From: Sideroxydans sp.
GTDB lineage: Bacteria > Pseudomonadota > Gammaproteobacteria > Burkholderiales > Gallionellaceae
Assembly (NCBI GenBank): GCA_013791855.1
Contig: VMTA01000004.1
Span: forward strand, 1 to 64,000
Direction of reading: 5' to 3'
Length of the DNA: 64,000 nucleotides
The notes under the pieces are model-generated. The model saw only the letters and a program-made list of their open reading frames with translations. It was not told the origin of the DNA and searched no databases. Shown in pieces: positions 50,267 through 61,986 of this stretch; the first letter of the stretch is position 1, and each line of letters opens with the position of its first letter. Position numbers and translations under genes: made by a program.

Positions 50267-51892
50267 TTATCGTTTCTTGTTCGCGGCATCTTTGAAGATG
50301 TCCAACTCAGGGTCGTAGATGTCGCTGCGCAGATCGAACGCGCCCATGATGCTGTGGAACACCGTCTGCTGCGCATGCTTGGCTTGGGCCAGCGCTGCAT
50401 CGGCCGCCAGCGTCTTGTGTTGCTTGAACGCGTCGGACATCCACACGATGTAGGGGATGTCCTTCTGCACATCGGGCGCCAGCGAATACGGGGTGCCATG
50501 CAAGTATAAGCCATACTCGCCGAGCGACTCGCCGTGGTCGGAGATGTACATCATCATCGTCTGCGTGTTCGGGATCGCGCGCAGTACGGAGATGGTCTCG
50601 GACAGGAAGCGGTCGGTGTAGAGGATGGTGTTGTCGTAGGCATTGGTCACCGTGTCGGGCGTGCAGTCCTGCAATTGCACCGAGCGGCACACCGGGCTGA
50701 ACTTTTCGCCGTCCGCCGGATAGTGGTTGTAGTAATCTGGGCCGTGGCTGCCGGACTGATGCAGCACGACGAACACCTTGTCGCTGTTCATGCTGGCGAT
50801 GCGCTGCTGCAGGCCGGTGAGCAGCACTTCATCGTAGTCGCAATGCGGACCGCTGCAGGTGCTGCGGATGTCGGTGTCACGCAGATAGGTGTTCACCTTG
50901 AGTGGCGGCTCGCCCCAGTTGCGCGTGAGCCAGATGGTGGCTATGCCGCTGCGTTGCAGATAGCTGGGCAGCGCTTCGTGGCTGTGGAACAGCGTGTTGC
51001 CGGTGTCGACGTGCGACAGCATACATTGCAGCGAGGCGGTGGTGTAGGTGGAGCAGGCACGCGCGTCGCGCAGGGCGGTGACGCCGGCTTGCCGCAGCAA
51101 TGGATTGGTGTCGCGCGCATAGCCGTACAGAGAGAAGTTCGCCGCGCGGGCCGATTCGCCGATCACCAGCACTACTATGGTCTTGCCTTGTGCGGTGAAG
51201 TGCGCGGAGGGTAGCAATTCCAGTTCGCGGGACTGCATGGCTTTCTCTGCCTGATAGCGCGTCGCGTTGATCACATACGACCAAGGCAGGATCATGCCGC
51301 CCAATTTGCGTCCGTGCTTGTCTATCCATAGCCAGCTCTGCGCGTTGCCATACAGCCAGCCTATGCCGACGATGAACGAGAGTAGCAGGGCGGCAATGGT
51401 GCGCAGGCGCGACACATGCCGGATGGTGACGCGCGAGATCAGCCAGGCGGGCAACACGCCGAACAGCAGCACATGCCACAGGAATGAGTAGCTGAGATAG
51501 CTGCCCGCTTCGCTGGTGTTGGTGTTGAATACGTTGCCCATCATCGCCTTGTCCAGCACGACCTGATAGGCTTGGATGAAATACAGCGCGAAGGCGTTGC
51601 TGAATACGATCAGCATCGCCAGCGGTTTGAGCAGGCGTTGCGATACCAGCGCAAACAGGAACATCACCAGCACCGTCAGCAACATCACCAATACGAACAG
51701 CGTCAGCAGCGTGAGGGTGCTCGGCAAAGTGAGCGGGGCGAGGTCTTTGACGGCGAAGGAGTACAGCGGCAGGTGATACAGCACGCCGTTGAGCGCGGCG
51801 AAGATCAGGATGAACTTCGTCGCGCTCGGATTGAAGCCTGTGCGCCGGTAGAGCGCGGTCAATCTTTCTGCTATCTGGTCACGCAGGCTCAT
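50267..51892 (-). CDS. eptA: Lipid A phosphoethanolamine transferase
   Basis: 541 aa. Four to five N-terminal transmembrane helices (about residues 20-180) and a periplasmic sulfatase-like domain (about 230-535). The catalytic Thr region is in VLVIGESARAANFSLYGYARDTNPLL and STYTTASLQCMLSH; zinc ligands include ISDHGESLGEYG. The enzyme adds phosphoethanolamine to lipid A and can confer polymyxin tolerance. It is 9 bp upstream of the PAP2 gene, so the two probably act together: dephosphorylation followed by or competing with pEtN addition. Confidence 0.92.
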   Translation of the reverse strand: MSLRDQIAERLTALYRRTGFNPSATKFILIFAALNGVLYHLPLYSFAVKDLAPLTLPSTLTLLTLFVLVMLLTVLVMFLFALVSQRLLKPLAMLIVFSNAFALYFIQAYQVVLDKAMMGNVFNTNTSEAGSYLSYSFLWHVLLFGVLPAWLISRVTIRHVSRLRTIAALLLSFIVGIGWLYGNAQSWLWIDKHGRKLGGMILPWSYVINATRYQAEKAMQSRELELLPSAHFTAQGKTIVVLVIGESARAANFSLYGYARDTNPLLRQAGVTALRDARACSTYTTASLQCMLSHVDTGNTLFHSHEALPSYLQRSGIATIWLTRNWGEPPLKVNTYLRDTDIRSTCSGPHCDYDEVLLTGLQQRIASMNSDKVFVVLHQSGSHGPDYYNHYPADGEKFSPVCRSVQLQDCTPDTVTNAYDNTILYTDRFLSETISVLRAIPNTQTMMMYISDHGESLGEYGLYLHGTPYSLAPDVQKDIPYIVWMSDAFKQHKTLAADAALAQAKHAQQTVFHSIMGAFDLRSDIYDPELDIFKDAANKKR

Positions 51893-51901
51893 GCAGTGGG
51901 T

Positions 51902-52450
51902 TCATTTCTTTTCCGGCAGCATGCGCGTCATGGTGTTGTCGCGCAAGATGAAGTGGTGATAGAGCGCCGCCACGAAATGCGCACCGATCAGGAAGTAACC
52001 GGCGCTGCCGACGAATTCATGCACTTCCTTGATCTGCTTGGCCAGCTCTTTGTTGGTATCGATCAGTGCTGGCAGTTCCAGTCCGAAGAAGGGGATGGGT
52101 TTGCCGGCGGCACTGAGCAGCAGATAGCCGCTGATCGGCATGGCGATCGTCAGCACATACAGCGCCAGATGCAACAGCTTGCCGGCGAGTTGCTGGATCT
52201 TCTCCGGTTCGGGCGTGATGGCGGGGGCGGGGCCGCTCAGGCGCGCGGCGATGCGCGGCAATACCAGCACGAACAGCAATATGCCGAGCATGAAGTGCCA
52301 GGACTTCAGCATCTCGCGCGGGTCGCTGCCTTTCTCGAACAGCTCGCGCAGTTCGATGCTGCCGTACACGCCGATGAATATCAGCAACATCAGCCAGTGC
52401 AGGCCGATGGAAAGTGAACCGTAGCGCAGGGTTGTGTTATGCCAATTCAT
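51902..52450 (-). CDS. Cytochrome b561-type membrane protein
   Basis: 182 aa with four transmembrane helices and His pairs for two b haems (HWLMLLIFIG near residue 18; WHFMLGILLFVLVLPRI near 50; LHLALYVLTIAMPISGYLLLS near 90; GAHFVAALYHHFILRD near 158). Family members oxidise quinol or accept electrons from superoxide (CybB). It stands 9 bp upstream of eptA on the same strand. Confidence 0.88.
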   Translation of the reverse strand: MNWHNTTLRYGSLSIGLHWLMLLIFIGVYGSIELRELFEKGSDPREMLKSWHFMLGILLFVLVLPRIAARLSGPAPAITPEPEKIQQLAGKLLHLALYVLTIAMPISGYLLLSAAGKPIPFFGLELPALIDTNKELAKQIKEVHEFVGSAGYFLIGAHFVAALYHHFILRDNTMTRMLPEKK

Positions 52451-52521
52451 CGTTCGTCTCCTGATAGGTTGTTAGGGGCGATGCTGTGGACAGGCAGAAT
52501 CCCATGGAGTTCAAAGGGAGA

Positions 52522-53859
52522 TCAAATAAAGCGGGCGATCATGCCGTTAGCCAGATTACCCTGCATCGGGATGCGCACATGGTGGCCGCTACCCGGCGCA
52601 ACGGTGAGCGTCTCGCCATCCAGGTTCGTCATCTTGCTCAGTTCGACGATGCTGTTGCCGGAGGGGTGGATGATCTCCAGCTTGTCGCCGACTGAGAACT
52701 TGTTCTTCACGGCAATCTCGGCCATGCCGTCCGCGCAGGCGACGATGTCGCCGACATACTGCTGGCGGAAACTCTCGGAGTGGCCGCGCATGTAGTTCTG
52801 CTGCTCGTGTGTATGGTGGCGCTCGTAGAAGCCGTCGGTGTAGCCGCGGCTGGCGAGTGCATCCAGTGCACCCAGCAGTTTCAGGTCGAACGGGCGGTTC
52901 TTCATCGCGTCGTCGATGGCTTGGCGGTACACCTGTGCGGTACGCGCCACGTAGTAGATAGACTTGGTGCGGCCTTCCACTTTCAGCGAATCGATGCCGA
53001 TCTTCACCAGTTTCTCGACATGCTCCACGGCGCGCAGGTCTTTGGAGTTCATGATGTAGGTGCCGTGTTCGTCTTCCAGCACGGGCATCAGTTCTTCCGG
53101 ATGGTCGGGGCGCGAGATCATGTACACGCGGTCGGCCATCGGATGGCGCGGTTGCGAACCGCAATCGGACAGTGCGCTTTCACCCAACGCCTTGTCGAAA
53201 TCGAAGTCGATCTTCTGGATGTGCCCGGTGCCGTCTTCGGTGGCGTTTTCCACTTTGTAATCCCAGCGGCAGGAGTTGGTGCAGGTGCCCTGGTTCGCGT
53301 CGCGGTGGTTGAAGTAGCCGGACAGCAGGCAGCGGCCGGAATAGGCGATGCACAGCGCGCCGTGCACGAACACCTCCAGCTCCATGTCAGGGCATTGCTG
53401 GCGGATCTCTTCGATCTCGTCCAGGGACAGTTCGCGCGACAAAATGACGCGCGACAGGCCGATGGACTTCCAGAACTTCACCGCCGCGTAGTTGACGGTG
53501 TTGGCCTGCACGGAGAGGTGGATGACCTGCTCCGGCCATTTTTCTCGCACCATGGCGATCAGGCCGGGGTCGGCCATGATCAGCGCATCTGGTTTCATCC
53601 TGATGATGGGTTCCATGTCCGCCATGTAGGTCTTCAGCTTGGCGTTGTGCGGCATCAGATTGCTGGCGACGTAGAACTGCTTGCCCAGCGCATGCGCTTC
53701 CTCGATGCCTTGGGATAGCTGCTCCATCATGAACTCGTTGTTGCGCACGCGCAGCGAGTAACGCGGCTGGCCGGCATACACTGCATCTGCGCCGTAGGAG
53801 TAGGCGGTGCGCATCTTTTCCAGCGAGGCGGCGGGCAACAACAGTTCGGGTTTCTTCAT
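52522..53859 (-). CDS. trhP: U32-family tRNA hydroxylation protein (TrhP/YegQ-like)
   Basis: 445 aa from the ATG at 53859. U32 signature ELEVFVHGALCIAYSGRCLLSGYFNHRDANQGTCTNSCRW (about residues 165-204) includes the conserved cysteines, probably for an Fe-S cluster. In E. coli YegQ/TrhP hydroxylates U34 of tRNAs using prephenate. Family members are often labelled peptidases. The long upstream frame is rejected; this ATG has a conserved MKKPELLLPAASLEK opening. Confidence 0.9.
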   Translation of the reverse strand: MKKPELLLPAASLEKMRTAYSYGADAVYAGQPRYSLRVRNNEFMMEQLSQGIEEAHALGKQFYVASNLMPHNAKLKTYMADMEPIIRMKPDALIMADPGLIAMVREKWPEQVIHLSVQANTVNYAAVKFWKSIGLSRVILSRELSLDEIEEIRQQCPDMELEVFVHGALCIAYSGRCLLSGYFNHRDANQGTCTNSCRWDYKVENATEDGTGHIQKIDFDFDKALGESALSDCGSQPRHPMADRVYMISRPDHPEELMPVLEDEHGTYIMNSKDLRAVEHVEKLVKIGIDSLKVEGRTKSIYYVARTAQVYRQAIDDAMKNRPFDLKLLGALDALASRGYTDGFYERHHTHEQQNYMRGHSESFRQQYVGDIVACADGMAEIAVKNKFSVGDKLEIIHPSGNSIVELSKMTNLDGETLTVAPGSGHHVRIPMQGNLANGMIARFI

Positions 53860-53878
53860 GGTTTCAACTTGCTTCAAA

Positions 53879-54721
53879 TTACGCGCGATAGCCCAGACGT
53901 TGCAGGATATCGATGGAGGCCTTGGCCTGATTAAGGGTGTAGAAATGCAGCGCGGGAGCGCCACCTGCAATGAGCTTCTCGCACAGTTGGGTCACGACAT
54001 CGAGACCGAAGTTCTGCACGGATTCCACATCGTCGCCGTAACTTTCCATGGTCTTGCGCATCCAGCGCGGGATCTCGGCGCCGCACATGTCCGAGAAGCG
54101 CGCCAGTTGCGAGTAACGCACGATGGGCATGATGCCGGGCACGACGGGCGCTTCCACGCCCAGCTTGCGTGTCTCTTCCACGAAACGGAAGTAGGCATCG
54201 GCGTTGTAGAAATACTGTGTGATGGCCGAGTTCGCGCCGGCGTTGATCTTGCGTTTGTAGTTGAGCATGTCTTCGCGTGCCGAGTTCGCCTGCGGATGGA
54301 ACTCGGGATAGGCGGCCACTTCGATGTGGAAGTGCTCGCCGGTCTGCGCGCGGATGAAACTCACCAGCTCGTTGGCATACTGGAACTCGCCGATGCTGGC
54401 CATGCCGGAAGGCAGGTCGCCGCGCAGCGCGACGATGCGCTGGATGCCCATTTCTTTATAGATGTTCAGCAACCCGCGGATGTTCTCGCGCGTGCTGCCC
54501 ACGCAGGACAGATGCGGGGCGGCGCTGTGACCTTCCGCGTGGATCTGCCTGATGGTGTCCAGCGTGCGGTCCTGCGTGGAGCCGCCTGCGCCGAAAGTGA
54601 CCGAGAAGAATTCCGGCTTGAATGCTGCCAGCCGCTGGCGTGCGGCAGTCAGTTTGGTGGCACCCTCCGGCGTTTGCGGAGGGAAGAATTCAAAGCTGAT
54701 CGGGGTGGTTGGATTTCCCAT
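53879..54721 (-). CDS. metF: 5,10-methylenetetrahydrofolate reductase
   Basis: 280 aa. The opening PISFEFFPPQTPEGATKL and SVTFGAGGSTQDRTLDTI with HLSCVGS and RGDLP are the MTHFR signatures; Glu in EFFPP acts in catalysis and the FAD site includes YANELV. It makes 5-methyl-THF for methionine synthesis. Its start lies within the last 32 bp of the upstream holin-like gene. Confidence 0.96.
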   Translation of the reverse strand: MGNPTTPISFEFFPPQTPEGATKLTAARQRLAAFKPEFFSVTFGAGGSTQDRTLDTIRQIHAEGHSAAPHLSCVGSTRENIRGLLNIYKEMGIQRIVALRGDLPSGMASIGEFQYANELVSFIRAQTGEHFHIEVAAYPEFHPQANSAREDMLNYKRKINAGANSAITQYFYNADAYFRFVEETRKLGVEAPVVPGIMPIVRYSQLARFSDMCGAEIPRWMRKTMESYGDDVESVQNFGLDVVTQLCEKLIAGGAPALHFYTLNQAKASIDILQRLGYRA

Positions 54722-55079
54722 GTTTTCTCACCAATAGTTGTGCGGCGGCTGCGGACAGCGCCCATGAAAATATACTGAACAACAGGGCACCCAGCACGGC
54801 ATGCCAGAAACTGTCGACCACGAAGCCGCGCAGGATGGAGCCCGCGAACCAGAACATCAGGCCGTTGATGACCAAGATGAACAGTCCCAGCGTGAGCACG
54901 GTGACCGGCAGTGTCAGTACCAAGAAGATCGGTCTGATCAATGTGTTCACCAGCCCCAGCACCAGCGCCGCCACGAAGGCGGCCATGAAGCCGTCCACAT
55001 GGATGCCCGGCACGAAGCTCGCCACGGCGATCAATGCCAGCGAGTTCAAACTCCAGATAAGTAGCAGTCGTAGCAGCAT
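54690..55079 (-). CDS. Phage holin family IV-type (YvlD-like) membrane protein
   Basis: 129 aa with four transmembrane helices (LLIWSLNSLALIAVASFV, AFVAALVLGLVNTLIRPIFLVLTLPVTVLTLG). Matches the YvlD/'phage holin family 4' membrane proteins, which in bacteria are not phage genes. Function unknown. It overlaps metF by 32 bp and follows ahcY after 71 bp, so it is likely in the methyl-cycle transcription unit. Confidence 0.8.
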   Translation of the reverse strand: MLLRLLLIWSLNSLALIAVASFVPGIHVDGFMAAFVAALVLGLVNTLIRPIFLVLTLPVTVLTLGLFILVINGLMFWFAGSILRGFVVDSFWHAVLGALLFSIFSWALSAAAAQLLVRKHGKSNHPDQL

Positions 55080-55150
55080 ATTTCCAATTTACAAGTTAAT
55101 AGGGGCGAACCTGACGTCCGCCCCTCGCCATCATACCTGTAAGTCGTTAA

Positions 55151-56554
<1,404 letters not shown>

Positions 56555-56561
56555 AAAGCAC

Positions 56562-56589
56562 TCCATTCATTCGATAAGTTGATGAATGG
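56562..56589 (-). promoter_or_regulatory. Shine-Dalgarno-sequestering hairpin of the SAH riboswitch
   Basis: CCATTCAT (56582-56589) and ATGAATGG (56563-56570) form a perfect 8-bp stem on the minus strand. The second arm includes the first G bases of the GGAG Shine-Dalgarno (56561-56564). The first arm overlaps the aptamer's pseudoknot strand by two bases. Confidence 0.7.
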
Positions 56590-56676
56590 GCGCCGTTGCT
56601 ACATGTTGAACCATCCTCGCCGAGCCTGACAGGTCCACCTTGCGGTGACTGCTGCAGCGCCCCTCGGCGGGATGGG
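56583..56676 (-). promoter_or_regulatory. S-adenosylhomocysteine (SAH) riboswitch
   Basis: Minus-strand RNA. CCATCCCGCCGAG pairs with CTCGGCGAGGATGG (P1/P2), GGGCGCTGCAGC follows, then CAGGCTCGG, and GGCGCCC pairs with GGGCGC in the pseudoknot. These elements are the conserved core of the SAH riboswitch. It precedes ahcY. SAH binding would stabilise the pseudoknot and free the Shine-Dalgarno. Confidence 0.93.
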
Positions 56677-56685
56677 TGATACGAA

Positions 56686-57849
56686 TTACAGTCCAGCGTC
56701 TGCGCGCAATGCCGCAGCCTTATCTGTCGCTTCCCAGCGGAACTCGGGCTCTTCACGACCGAAGTGGCCGTAAGCCGCTGTCTTCTGGTAGATCGGACGC
56801 AGCAAGTCGAGCATCTGCACGATGCCTTTCGGACGCAGGTCAAAATGCTTCTTGACCAGTTCGGTGATCTTCTCGTCGGAAATCTTGCCCGTACCGTAGG
56901 TGCTGACCATGATGCTGGTCGGCTGAGCTACGCCGATCGCATAGCTCACTTGTACCTGACACTTGTCTGCCAGACCGGCGGCGACGATGTTCTTTGCGAC
57001 GTAACGGCCAGCATACGCGGCAGAACGGTCAACCTTGGACGGGTCCTTGCCGGAGAATGCGCCGCCACCGTGCGGGGCTGCGCCGCCATAGGTGTCAACG
57101 ATGATCTTGCGGCCGGTCAGGCCGGCATCCCCGTGCGGGCCGCCGATGACGAAGCGTCCGGTCGGGTTCACCAGATACTTGATGTCGCCCTTGATTAGTT
57201 CTTTTGGAAGGATCGGCTTGATGATCTCTTCGATACATGCTTCACGGATCTGTTCGAGCGTGATGTCCGGTGTGTGTTGCGTGGATAGAACAACGGTATC
57301 GATACTGTCCGGCGCGCCGTTCACGTATCTGACGGTGACCTGGGACTTGGCATCCGGACGCAACCAGTTCAGGCGGCCGTCGCGGCGCAACTGCGCCTGA
57401 CGTTCGACGATGCGGTGCGACAGGTGGATGGGCAGCGGCATCAGCACGTCGGTCTCGCGGCAGGCGTAACCGAACATCAGGCCTTGGTCGCCCGCGCCCT
57501 GATCCATGTTGTCATCGTAGGCCTTGTCCACGCCTTGAGCGATGTCCGGGCTTTGCGTGCCGTAGCAAACGTGGACAGAACAGCCGTCAGCGTCGAAGCG
57601 CAGGCTGGGGTCGTCGTAGCCGATCTTGCGGATGGTTTCACGCGCGACCTTGGCATAGTTTACTTGTGCGTTGGTGGTGATCTCACCAGCGAGTACGACC
57701 AGTCCGGTCGTAACCAGAGTCTCTGCGGCGATGCGGGAATGGTTATCCTGCGCTAGAATCGCGTCCACGATGGCATCGGAGATCTGGTCTGCTACCTTGT
57801 CCGGATGGCCCTCGGACACGGATTCGGATGTAAAGAAAAACTCGCTCAT
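56686..57849 (-). CDS. metK: S-adenosylmethionine synthetase
   Basis: 387 aa, full length. [33 protein letters not shown] (P-loop like) and [25 protein letters not shown] are the MetK signatures. It makes SAM from methionine and ATP. It lies upstream of ahcY on the same strand, with the SAH riboswitch between them (8 bp from the metK stop), so ahcY can be regulated independently. Confidence 0.98.
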   Translation of the reverse strand: MSEFFFTSESVSEGHPDKVADQISDAIVDAILAQDNHSRIAAETLVTTGLVVLAGEITTNAQVNYAKVARETIRKIGYDDPSLRFDADGCSVHVCYGTQSPDIAQGVDKAYDDNMDQGAGDQGLMFGYACRETDVLMPLPIHLSHRIVERQAQLRRDGRLNWLRPDAKSQVTVRYVNGAPDSIDTVVLSTQHTPDITLEQIREACIEEIIKPILPKELIKGDIKYLVNPTGRFVIGGPHGDAGLTGRKIIVDTYGGAAPHGGGAFSGKDPSKVDRSAAYAGRYVAKNIVAAGLADKCQVQVSYAIGVAQPTSIMVSTYGTGKISDEKITELVKKHFDLRPKGIVQMLDLLRPIYQKTAAYGHFGREEPEFRWEATDKAAALRADAGL

Positions 57850-57931
57850 GGCTCTCCGATCACTTCTTCAATAGTTAAATGGGCGCGCAGTATATCAAAT
57901 CCCCCGCCAGTCAATTTATGGGTTTTCTTGA

Positions 57932-58798
57932 ATGACCTTGCTGTTCGACCTTCTTGCCCGCCTGCCGTTGTCCCTGCTTTACCGCTTGGGTGGCCCGTTC
58001 GGCTGGCTGGTCTACTGGTCATCCGGGCGCTATGCGTCACGGATGCGCGAGAATCTGCGCCTTGCCAAGCTTGCCGATTCGGATTCGGAGTATCGAAAGC
58101 TGTTGCATGCCAATATCCGCGAAGCGGGCAGGAGCGTGCTGGAACTGCCCTGGGTATGGCGTCGTCCCCTGCAGCAAGTGGTCGACAGTGTGGTGGCATG
58201 CCATGGCTGGGAACATATCGAGACTGCGCAGGCAGAAGGCAAAGGCGTGATCATGCTGACGCCGCATATCGGCTGCTTCGAAGTGATCGGTCTCTATCTG
58301 GCTGAGAAGTTTCCGATGACCTGCATGTATCGTCCGCCACGCTACCCCTCGCTCGACAAGTTGATGCATCAGGGCCGCGAGCGCGGCCACATGAAATTGG
58401 CGCCGACTGATCTGGGAGGGGTGCGTCTGCTGCTCAAAGCGCTCAAGCGCGGTGAGGTCATCGGTGTGTTGCCGGATCAGGCGCCGGGCAACGGAGAAGG
58501 GGAATGGGCACCATTCTTCGGGCGGCCAGCCTACACCATGACACTGCTGGGGCGGTTGGTCCAAGCCAGTGGGGCTTCAGTGGTGATGTGTCTGAGTGAG
58601 CGACTGCCACGCGGCGCGGGCTATGCACTGCATTTTTCTCCGCTCAGTTTTGATTCGGTCACTTCTGTGCCCGTGCAGTTGAATGCGGCGCTGGAAACAT
58701 TGATACGCCAACATCCCGAGCAGTATCTGTGGAGCTATAACCGTTATAAAGTACCGCGCGGTGCGAATCCGCCTGCAGTTGAAGGGATTGCCGAATGA
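57932..58798 (+). CDS. LpxL/HtrB-family lipid A acyltransferase (1)
   Basis: 288 aa. N-terminal hydrophobic helix (about 1-28) and the acyltransferase motif HIGCFE (HxxxxE; most family members have HxxxxD) at about residue 112. Other family motifs: YRPPRYPSLDKLMHQGR and GEVIGVLPDQAPGNGEG. Should add a secondary acyl chain to lipid A at the inner membrane. Its stop overlaps the start of the second acyltransferase (ATGATG). Confidence 0.87.
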   Translation: MTLLFDLLARLPLSLLYRLGGPFGWLVYWSSGRYASRMRENLRLAKLADSDSEYRKLLHANIREAGRSVLELPWVWRRPLQQVVDSVVACHGWEHIETAQAEGKGVIMLTPHIGCFEVIGLYLAEKFPMTCMYRPPRYPSLDKLMHQGRERGHMKLAPTDLGGVRLLLKALKRGEVIGVLPDQAPGNGEGEWAPFFGRPAYTMTLLGRLVQASGASVVMCLSERLPRGAGYALHFSPLSFDSVTSVPVQLNAALETLIRQHPEQYLWSYNRYKVPRGANPPAVEGIAE

Positions 58799-59664
58799 TG
58801 GTTCATCTGGGTGTATTCATCCTGTGGTTGATCCACTTCCTGCCTTTCCGCGTGATCGTCGCTATCGGTAATGTACTGGGTATGTTGAGCTATCTGTTGG
58901 CCGGCGAGCGGCGCAGAGTGGGCGACATCAATCTAAAATTGTGCTTCCCGGATATGGCCGAAGCAGCGCGCGCACAATTGTTGCGCGCCCATTTCAAGAT
59001 GTTCTTCCGTGGCCTGATCGAACGCTGCATCCTGTGGTGGTCCAGTGCTGCGCGCATCAATTCATTGATCCGGGTGGAAGGTGTGGAACATTTCGAGGCC
59101 ATGAAGGGGCAGCCGATGATTCTGCTGACGCCGCACTTCGTCGGCATGGATGCGGGCGGGCAGTGGGTGGCGCAGCAGGTCGATACCGTGTGCATGTATG
59201 CCAACCAGAAGAGTCGCTACCTGACAGAGCTGTTATTGCAAAAGCGCGCGCGTTTCCGCGACCAGCGCTTGTATTCGCGCCAACAAGGGTTGCGTCCCAT
59301 CCTGAAAGGCATGCGCGACAATATGCCTTTCATCTATCCGCCGGATCAGGATCAGGGCGTGAAGGATGGTGCGTTCATCCCGTTCTTCGGCGTGCAAGCT
59401 GCGACCATGACTTCATTGCCGCGCATCGCGCAGATGACCGGCGCCAAGGTGGTGCCCAGCATCACGCGCGTGCTGCCGGGTGGTGGCGGATATGTGCTGA
59501 CCTTCTATCCGGCATGGGAGAACTATCCGAGCGGCGATGATATCGCCGATGCGCGCCGCATGAATGAGTTCATCGAACAGCGCGTGCTGGAGATGCCGGA
59601 GCAGTATTTCTGGTTGCACAAGCGGTTCAAGACGCGCCCCGAGGGCGAGGAAAGGTTCTACTGA
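58795..59664 (+). CDS. LpxL/HtrB-family lipid A acyltransferase (2)
   Basis: 289 aa. Hydrophobic N-terminus and motif HFVGMD (HxxxxD) at about residue 115, with [23 protein letters not shown] as the second conserved block. A second, more typical LpxL-family member placed in tandem with the first. The two together likely provide the two secondary acyl chains. Stop shares a base with ubiD start (TGATG). Confidence 0.9.
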   Translation: MMVHLGVFILWLIHFLPFRVIVAIGNVLGMLSYLLAGERRRVGDINLKLCFPDMAEAARAQLLRAHFKMFFRGLIERCILWWSSAARINSLIRVEGVEHFEAMKGQPMILLTPHFVGMDAGGQWVAQQVDTVCMYANQKSRYLTELLLQKRARFRDQRLYSRQQGLRPILKGMRDNMPFIYPPDQDQGVKDGAFIPFFGVQAATMTSLPRIAQMTGAKVVPSITRVLPGGGGYVLTFYPAWENYPSGDDIADARRMNEFIEQRVLEMPEQYFWLHKRFKTRPEGEERFY

Positions 59665-61127
59665 TGGAATATAAAGACCTTCGCGATTTCATCGCACAAC
59701 TGGAAAGCATCGGCGAACTAAAACGCGTCACTGCACCGGTCTCCACACATCTCGAGATGACCGAGATATGCGACCGCGTGTTGCGCGCGCAGGGACCGGC
59801 GCTGCTGTTCGAGAACGTCGCCGGCCACAACATGCCGGTGCTCGCCAATCTGTTCGGTACGCCGCGCCGCGTGGCGCTGGGCATGGGCGAAGAAGACATA
59901 GGTGCATTGCGCGAAGTCGGCAAACTGCTCGCCTACCTGAAAGAACCGGAGCCGCCCAAGGGGCTGAAAGATGCTTGGGACAAGTGGCCGATACTTAAAC
60001 AAGTGATGACCATGTCGCCCAAAGTCTTGTCATCGGCGCCATGTCAGGAAGTGGTGTGGGAAGGCGCGGATGTCGATCTTTCCAAGCTGCCGATCCAGCA
60101 TTGCTGGCCCGGCGACGTTGCGCCGCTGATCACCTGGGGGTTGGTGGTGACGCGCGGACCGAACAAGGCACGGCAGAACCTGGGTATCTATCGCCAGCAG
60201 GTGCTGGGGCCGAACAAGGTGATCATGCGCTGGCTGGCGCATCGCGGCGGCGCGCTGGACTTTCGTGATCACTGTGAGAAGAACCCGGGGCAGCCGTATC
60301 CGGTCGCGGTCGTTATCGGTGCAGACCCGGCGACCATACTCGGTGCAGTCACGCCGGTGCCCGATTCATTGTCCGAATATCAGTTCGCCGGATTGTTGCG
60401 CGGTAGCAAGACCGAGCTGGTGAAGTGCATCGGCAGCGACTTGCAAGTGCCTGCTTCCGCCGAGATCGTGCTGGAAGGCGTGATCCATCCGGACGAGACG
60501 GCGCTGGAAGGGCCATACGGTGACCACACCGGCTACTACAACGAGCAAGACAAGTTTCCGGTGTTCACCATCGAGCGCATCACCATGCGCCGCGAACCTA
60601 TCTACCACTCCACCTACACCGGAAAGCCGCCTGATGAACCGGCGATGCTGGGCGTGGCGCTGAACGAGGTGTTCGTGCCGCTGCTGCAAAAGCAATTCCC
60701 CGAGATCGTGGATTTCTACCTGCCGCCGGAAGGCTGTTCCTATCGTATGGCTGTGGTCAGCATCAGGAAGCAATACGCCGGGCACGCCAAGCGCGTGATG
60801 TTCGGTATCTGGAGTTTTCTGCGCCAGTTCATGTATACCAAGTTCATCATCGTGGTGGACGACGACATCGATGTGCGTGATTGGAAAGAAGTCATGTGGG
60901 CGATCACCACGCGCATGGATCCGGTGCGCGACACGCTACTGGTGGAGAACACGCCGATCGACTATCTGGATTTCGCTTCACCCGTGAGCGGTCTGGGTGG
61001 CAAGATGGGATTGGACGCTACCAATAAATTTCCGGGCGAGACGCAACGCGAATGGGGCACGCCTATCGTGATGGATGAGGCGGTGAAGGCTAAGGTAGAT
61101 GCGATGTGGGGTGAACTGGGGTTGTGA
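59664..61127 (+). CDS. ubiD: UbiD family 3-octaprenyl-4-hydroxybenzoate decarboxylase
   Basis: 487 aa, full length. The prFMN site is seen in [29 protein letters not shown] (Arg and Lys) and the catalytic Glu-Arg-Glu region around [45 protein letters not shown]. It decarboxylates the ubiquinone precursor, using prenylated FMN made by UbiX. Ubiquinone is the likely product chain. Confidence 0.95.
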   Translation: MEYKDLRDFIAQLESIGELKRVTAPVSTHLEMTEICDRVLRAQGPALLFENVAGHNMPVLANLFGTPRRVALGMGEEDIGALREVGKLLAYLKEPEPPKGLKDAWDKWPILKQVMTMSPKVLSSAPCQEVVWEGADVDLSKLPIQHCWPGDVAPLITWGLVVTRGPNKARQNLGIYRQQVLGPNKVIMRWLAHRGGALDFRDHCEKNPGQPYPVAVVIGADPATILGAVTPVPDSLSEYQFAGLLRGSKTELVKCIGSDLQVPASAEIVLEGVIHPDETALEGPYGDHTGYYNEQDKFPVFTIERITMRREPIYHSTYTGKPPDEPAMLGVALNEVFVPLLQKQFPEIVDFYLPPEGCSYRMAVVSIRKQYAGHAKRVMFGIWSFLRQFMYTKFIIVVDDDIDVRDWKEVMWAITTRMDPVRDTLLVENTPIDYLDFASPVSGLGGKMGLDATNKFPGETQREWGTPIVMDEAVKAKVDAMWGELGL

Positions 61128-61130
61128 GCG

Positions 61131-61928
61131 TCAGAACGGCCTGCGCAGTTCAAATCCGATCTCGGTCGTTTTGTTGTGCGGTTCCAGTCCATAGCTATAC
61201 AGCACGCCGTTGCGGTACACGGGATTGATGGCAGAATCCGCGATGTTCCAGTAATGCAGATACGGTCCCGCTGACCATCTGGCGGTCGCGTAGGACAGTC
61301 GCAACTTCATGCCGTAACCCTCCGTCTGTTTGCTGTCGAGGTCACTGTAGCCGAGGCCGGTGTCCGATAGTTTGCTGAACTGGTTCCCGGAAAGCAGATG
61401 GTCGTATTCGAGCGATCCGATCATCTCATCACCACTATTCAGGCCGGTACGGAAGATGACGCCCATCGGCAGATAGATATAGGTACTCTCTCGCCGATAT
61501 CCTGCGTGGCCCGTGCTGGTGATGCCGCGCCCATCATTGAGCAGGAAACGGTAGCCGAGTCCGGTATAGGTGGAGATCGTGGCGGTCTTGAGTAACCAGT
61601 CGCGCCCGATCAGTGCCCGCCCTTCGAAATACCAGTCCGGTTCTCCGCTGCTGCTGCCTGTGCTGTTGCTGCTGTAGTCGACGGTCCCGCCCGCATAGCG
61701 TAATTCACCGCGCAGGAAAGTTAGGCGCGCCGAATATGCCTTGGTCGCGCGCAGCTCGATGCCACTCTTGAGGCCTTTCAATGACATCAGGCCGGGTTCT
61801 TCGTACTTATATGAGCCGAGAGATAGGCTGATCTCGTTGCCTGTCTGGGTCGTCATTGGATCAGCCCGACTTATGGTTGGTAATGTCAGTATCAGAATGG
61901 CGATCGGGATCGCTGCCAAATTCTTCAT
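61131..61928 (-). CDS. Outer-membrane beta-barrel protein (unknown)
   Basis: 265 aa. Signal peptide about 1-22 (TLPTISRADP), then alternating aromatic/polar strands of a beta-barrel ending in a C-terminal Phe (ELRRPF), which is the Omp terminal signature. I do not recognise a subfamily. No Shine-Dalgarno is visible; the bases just before the ATG are AAAATATATAA, similar to the repeated motif elsewhere. Convergent with ubiD after 3 bp. Confidence 0.72.
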   Translation of the reverse strand: MKNLAAIPIAILILTLPTISRADPMTTQTGNEISLSLGSYKYEEPGLMSLKGLKSGIELRATKAYSARLTFLRGELRYAGGTVDYSSNSTGSSSGEPDWYFEGRALIGRDWLLKTATISTYTGLGYRFLLNDGRGITSTGHAGYRRESTYIYLPMGVIFRTGLNSGDEMIGSLEYDHLLSGNQFSKLSDTGLGYSDLDSKQTEGYGMKLRLSYATARWSAGPYLHYWNIADSAINPVYRNGVLYSYGLEPHNKTTEIGFELRRPF

Positions 61929-61986
61929 TTATATATTTTCAGACAGGAGAAGCCATTGATTGGCGGTGATGTGATATTGCCAGAAA

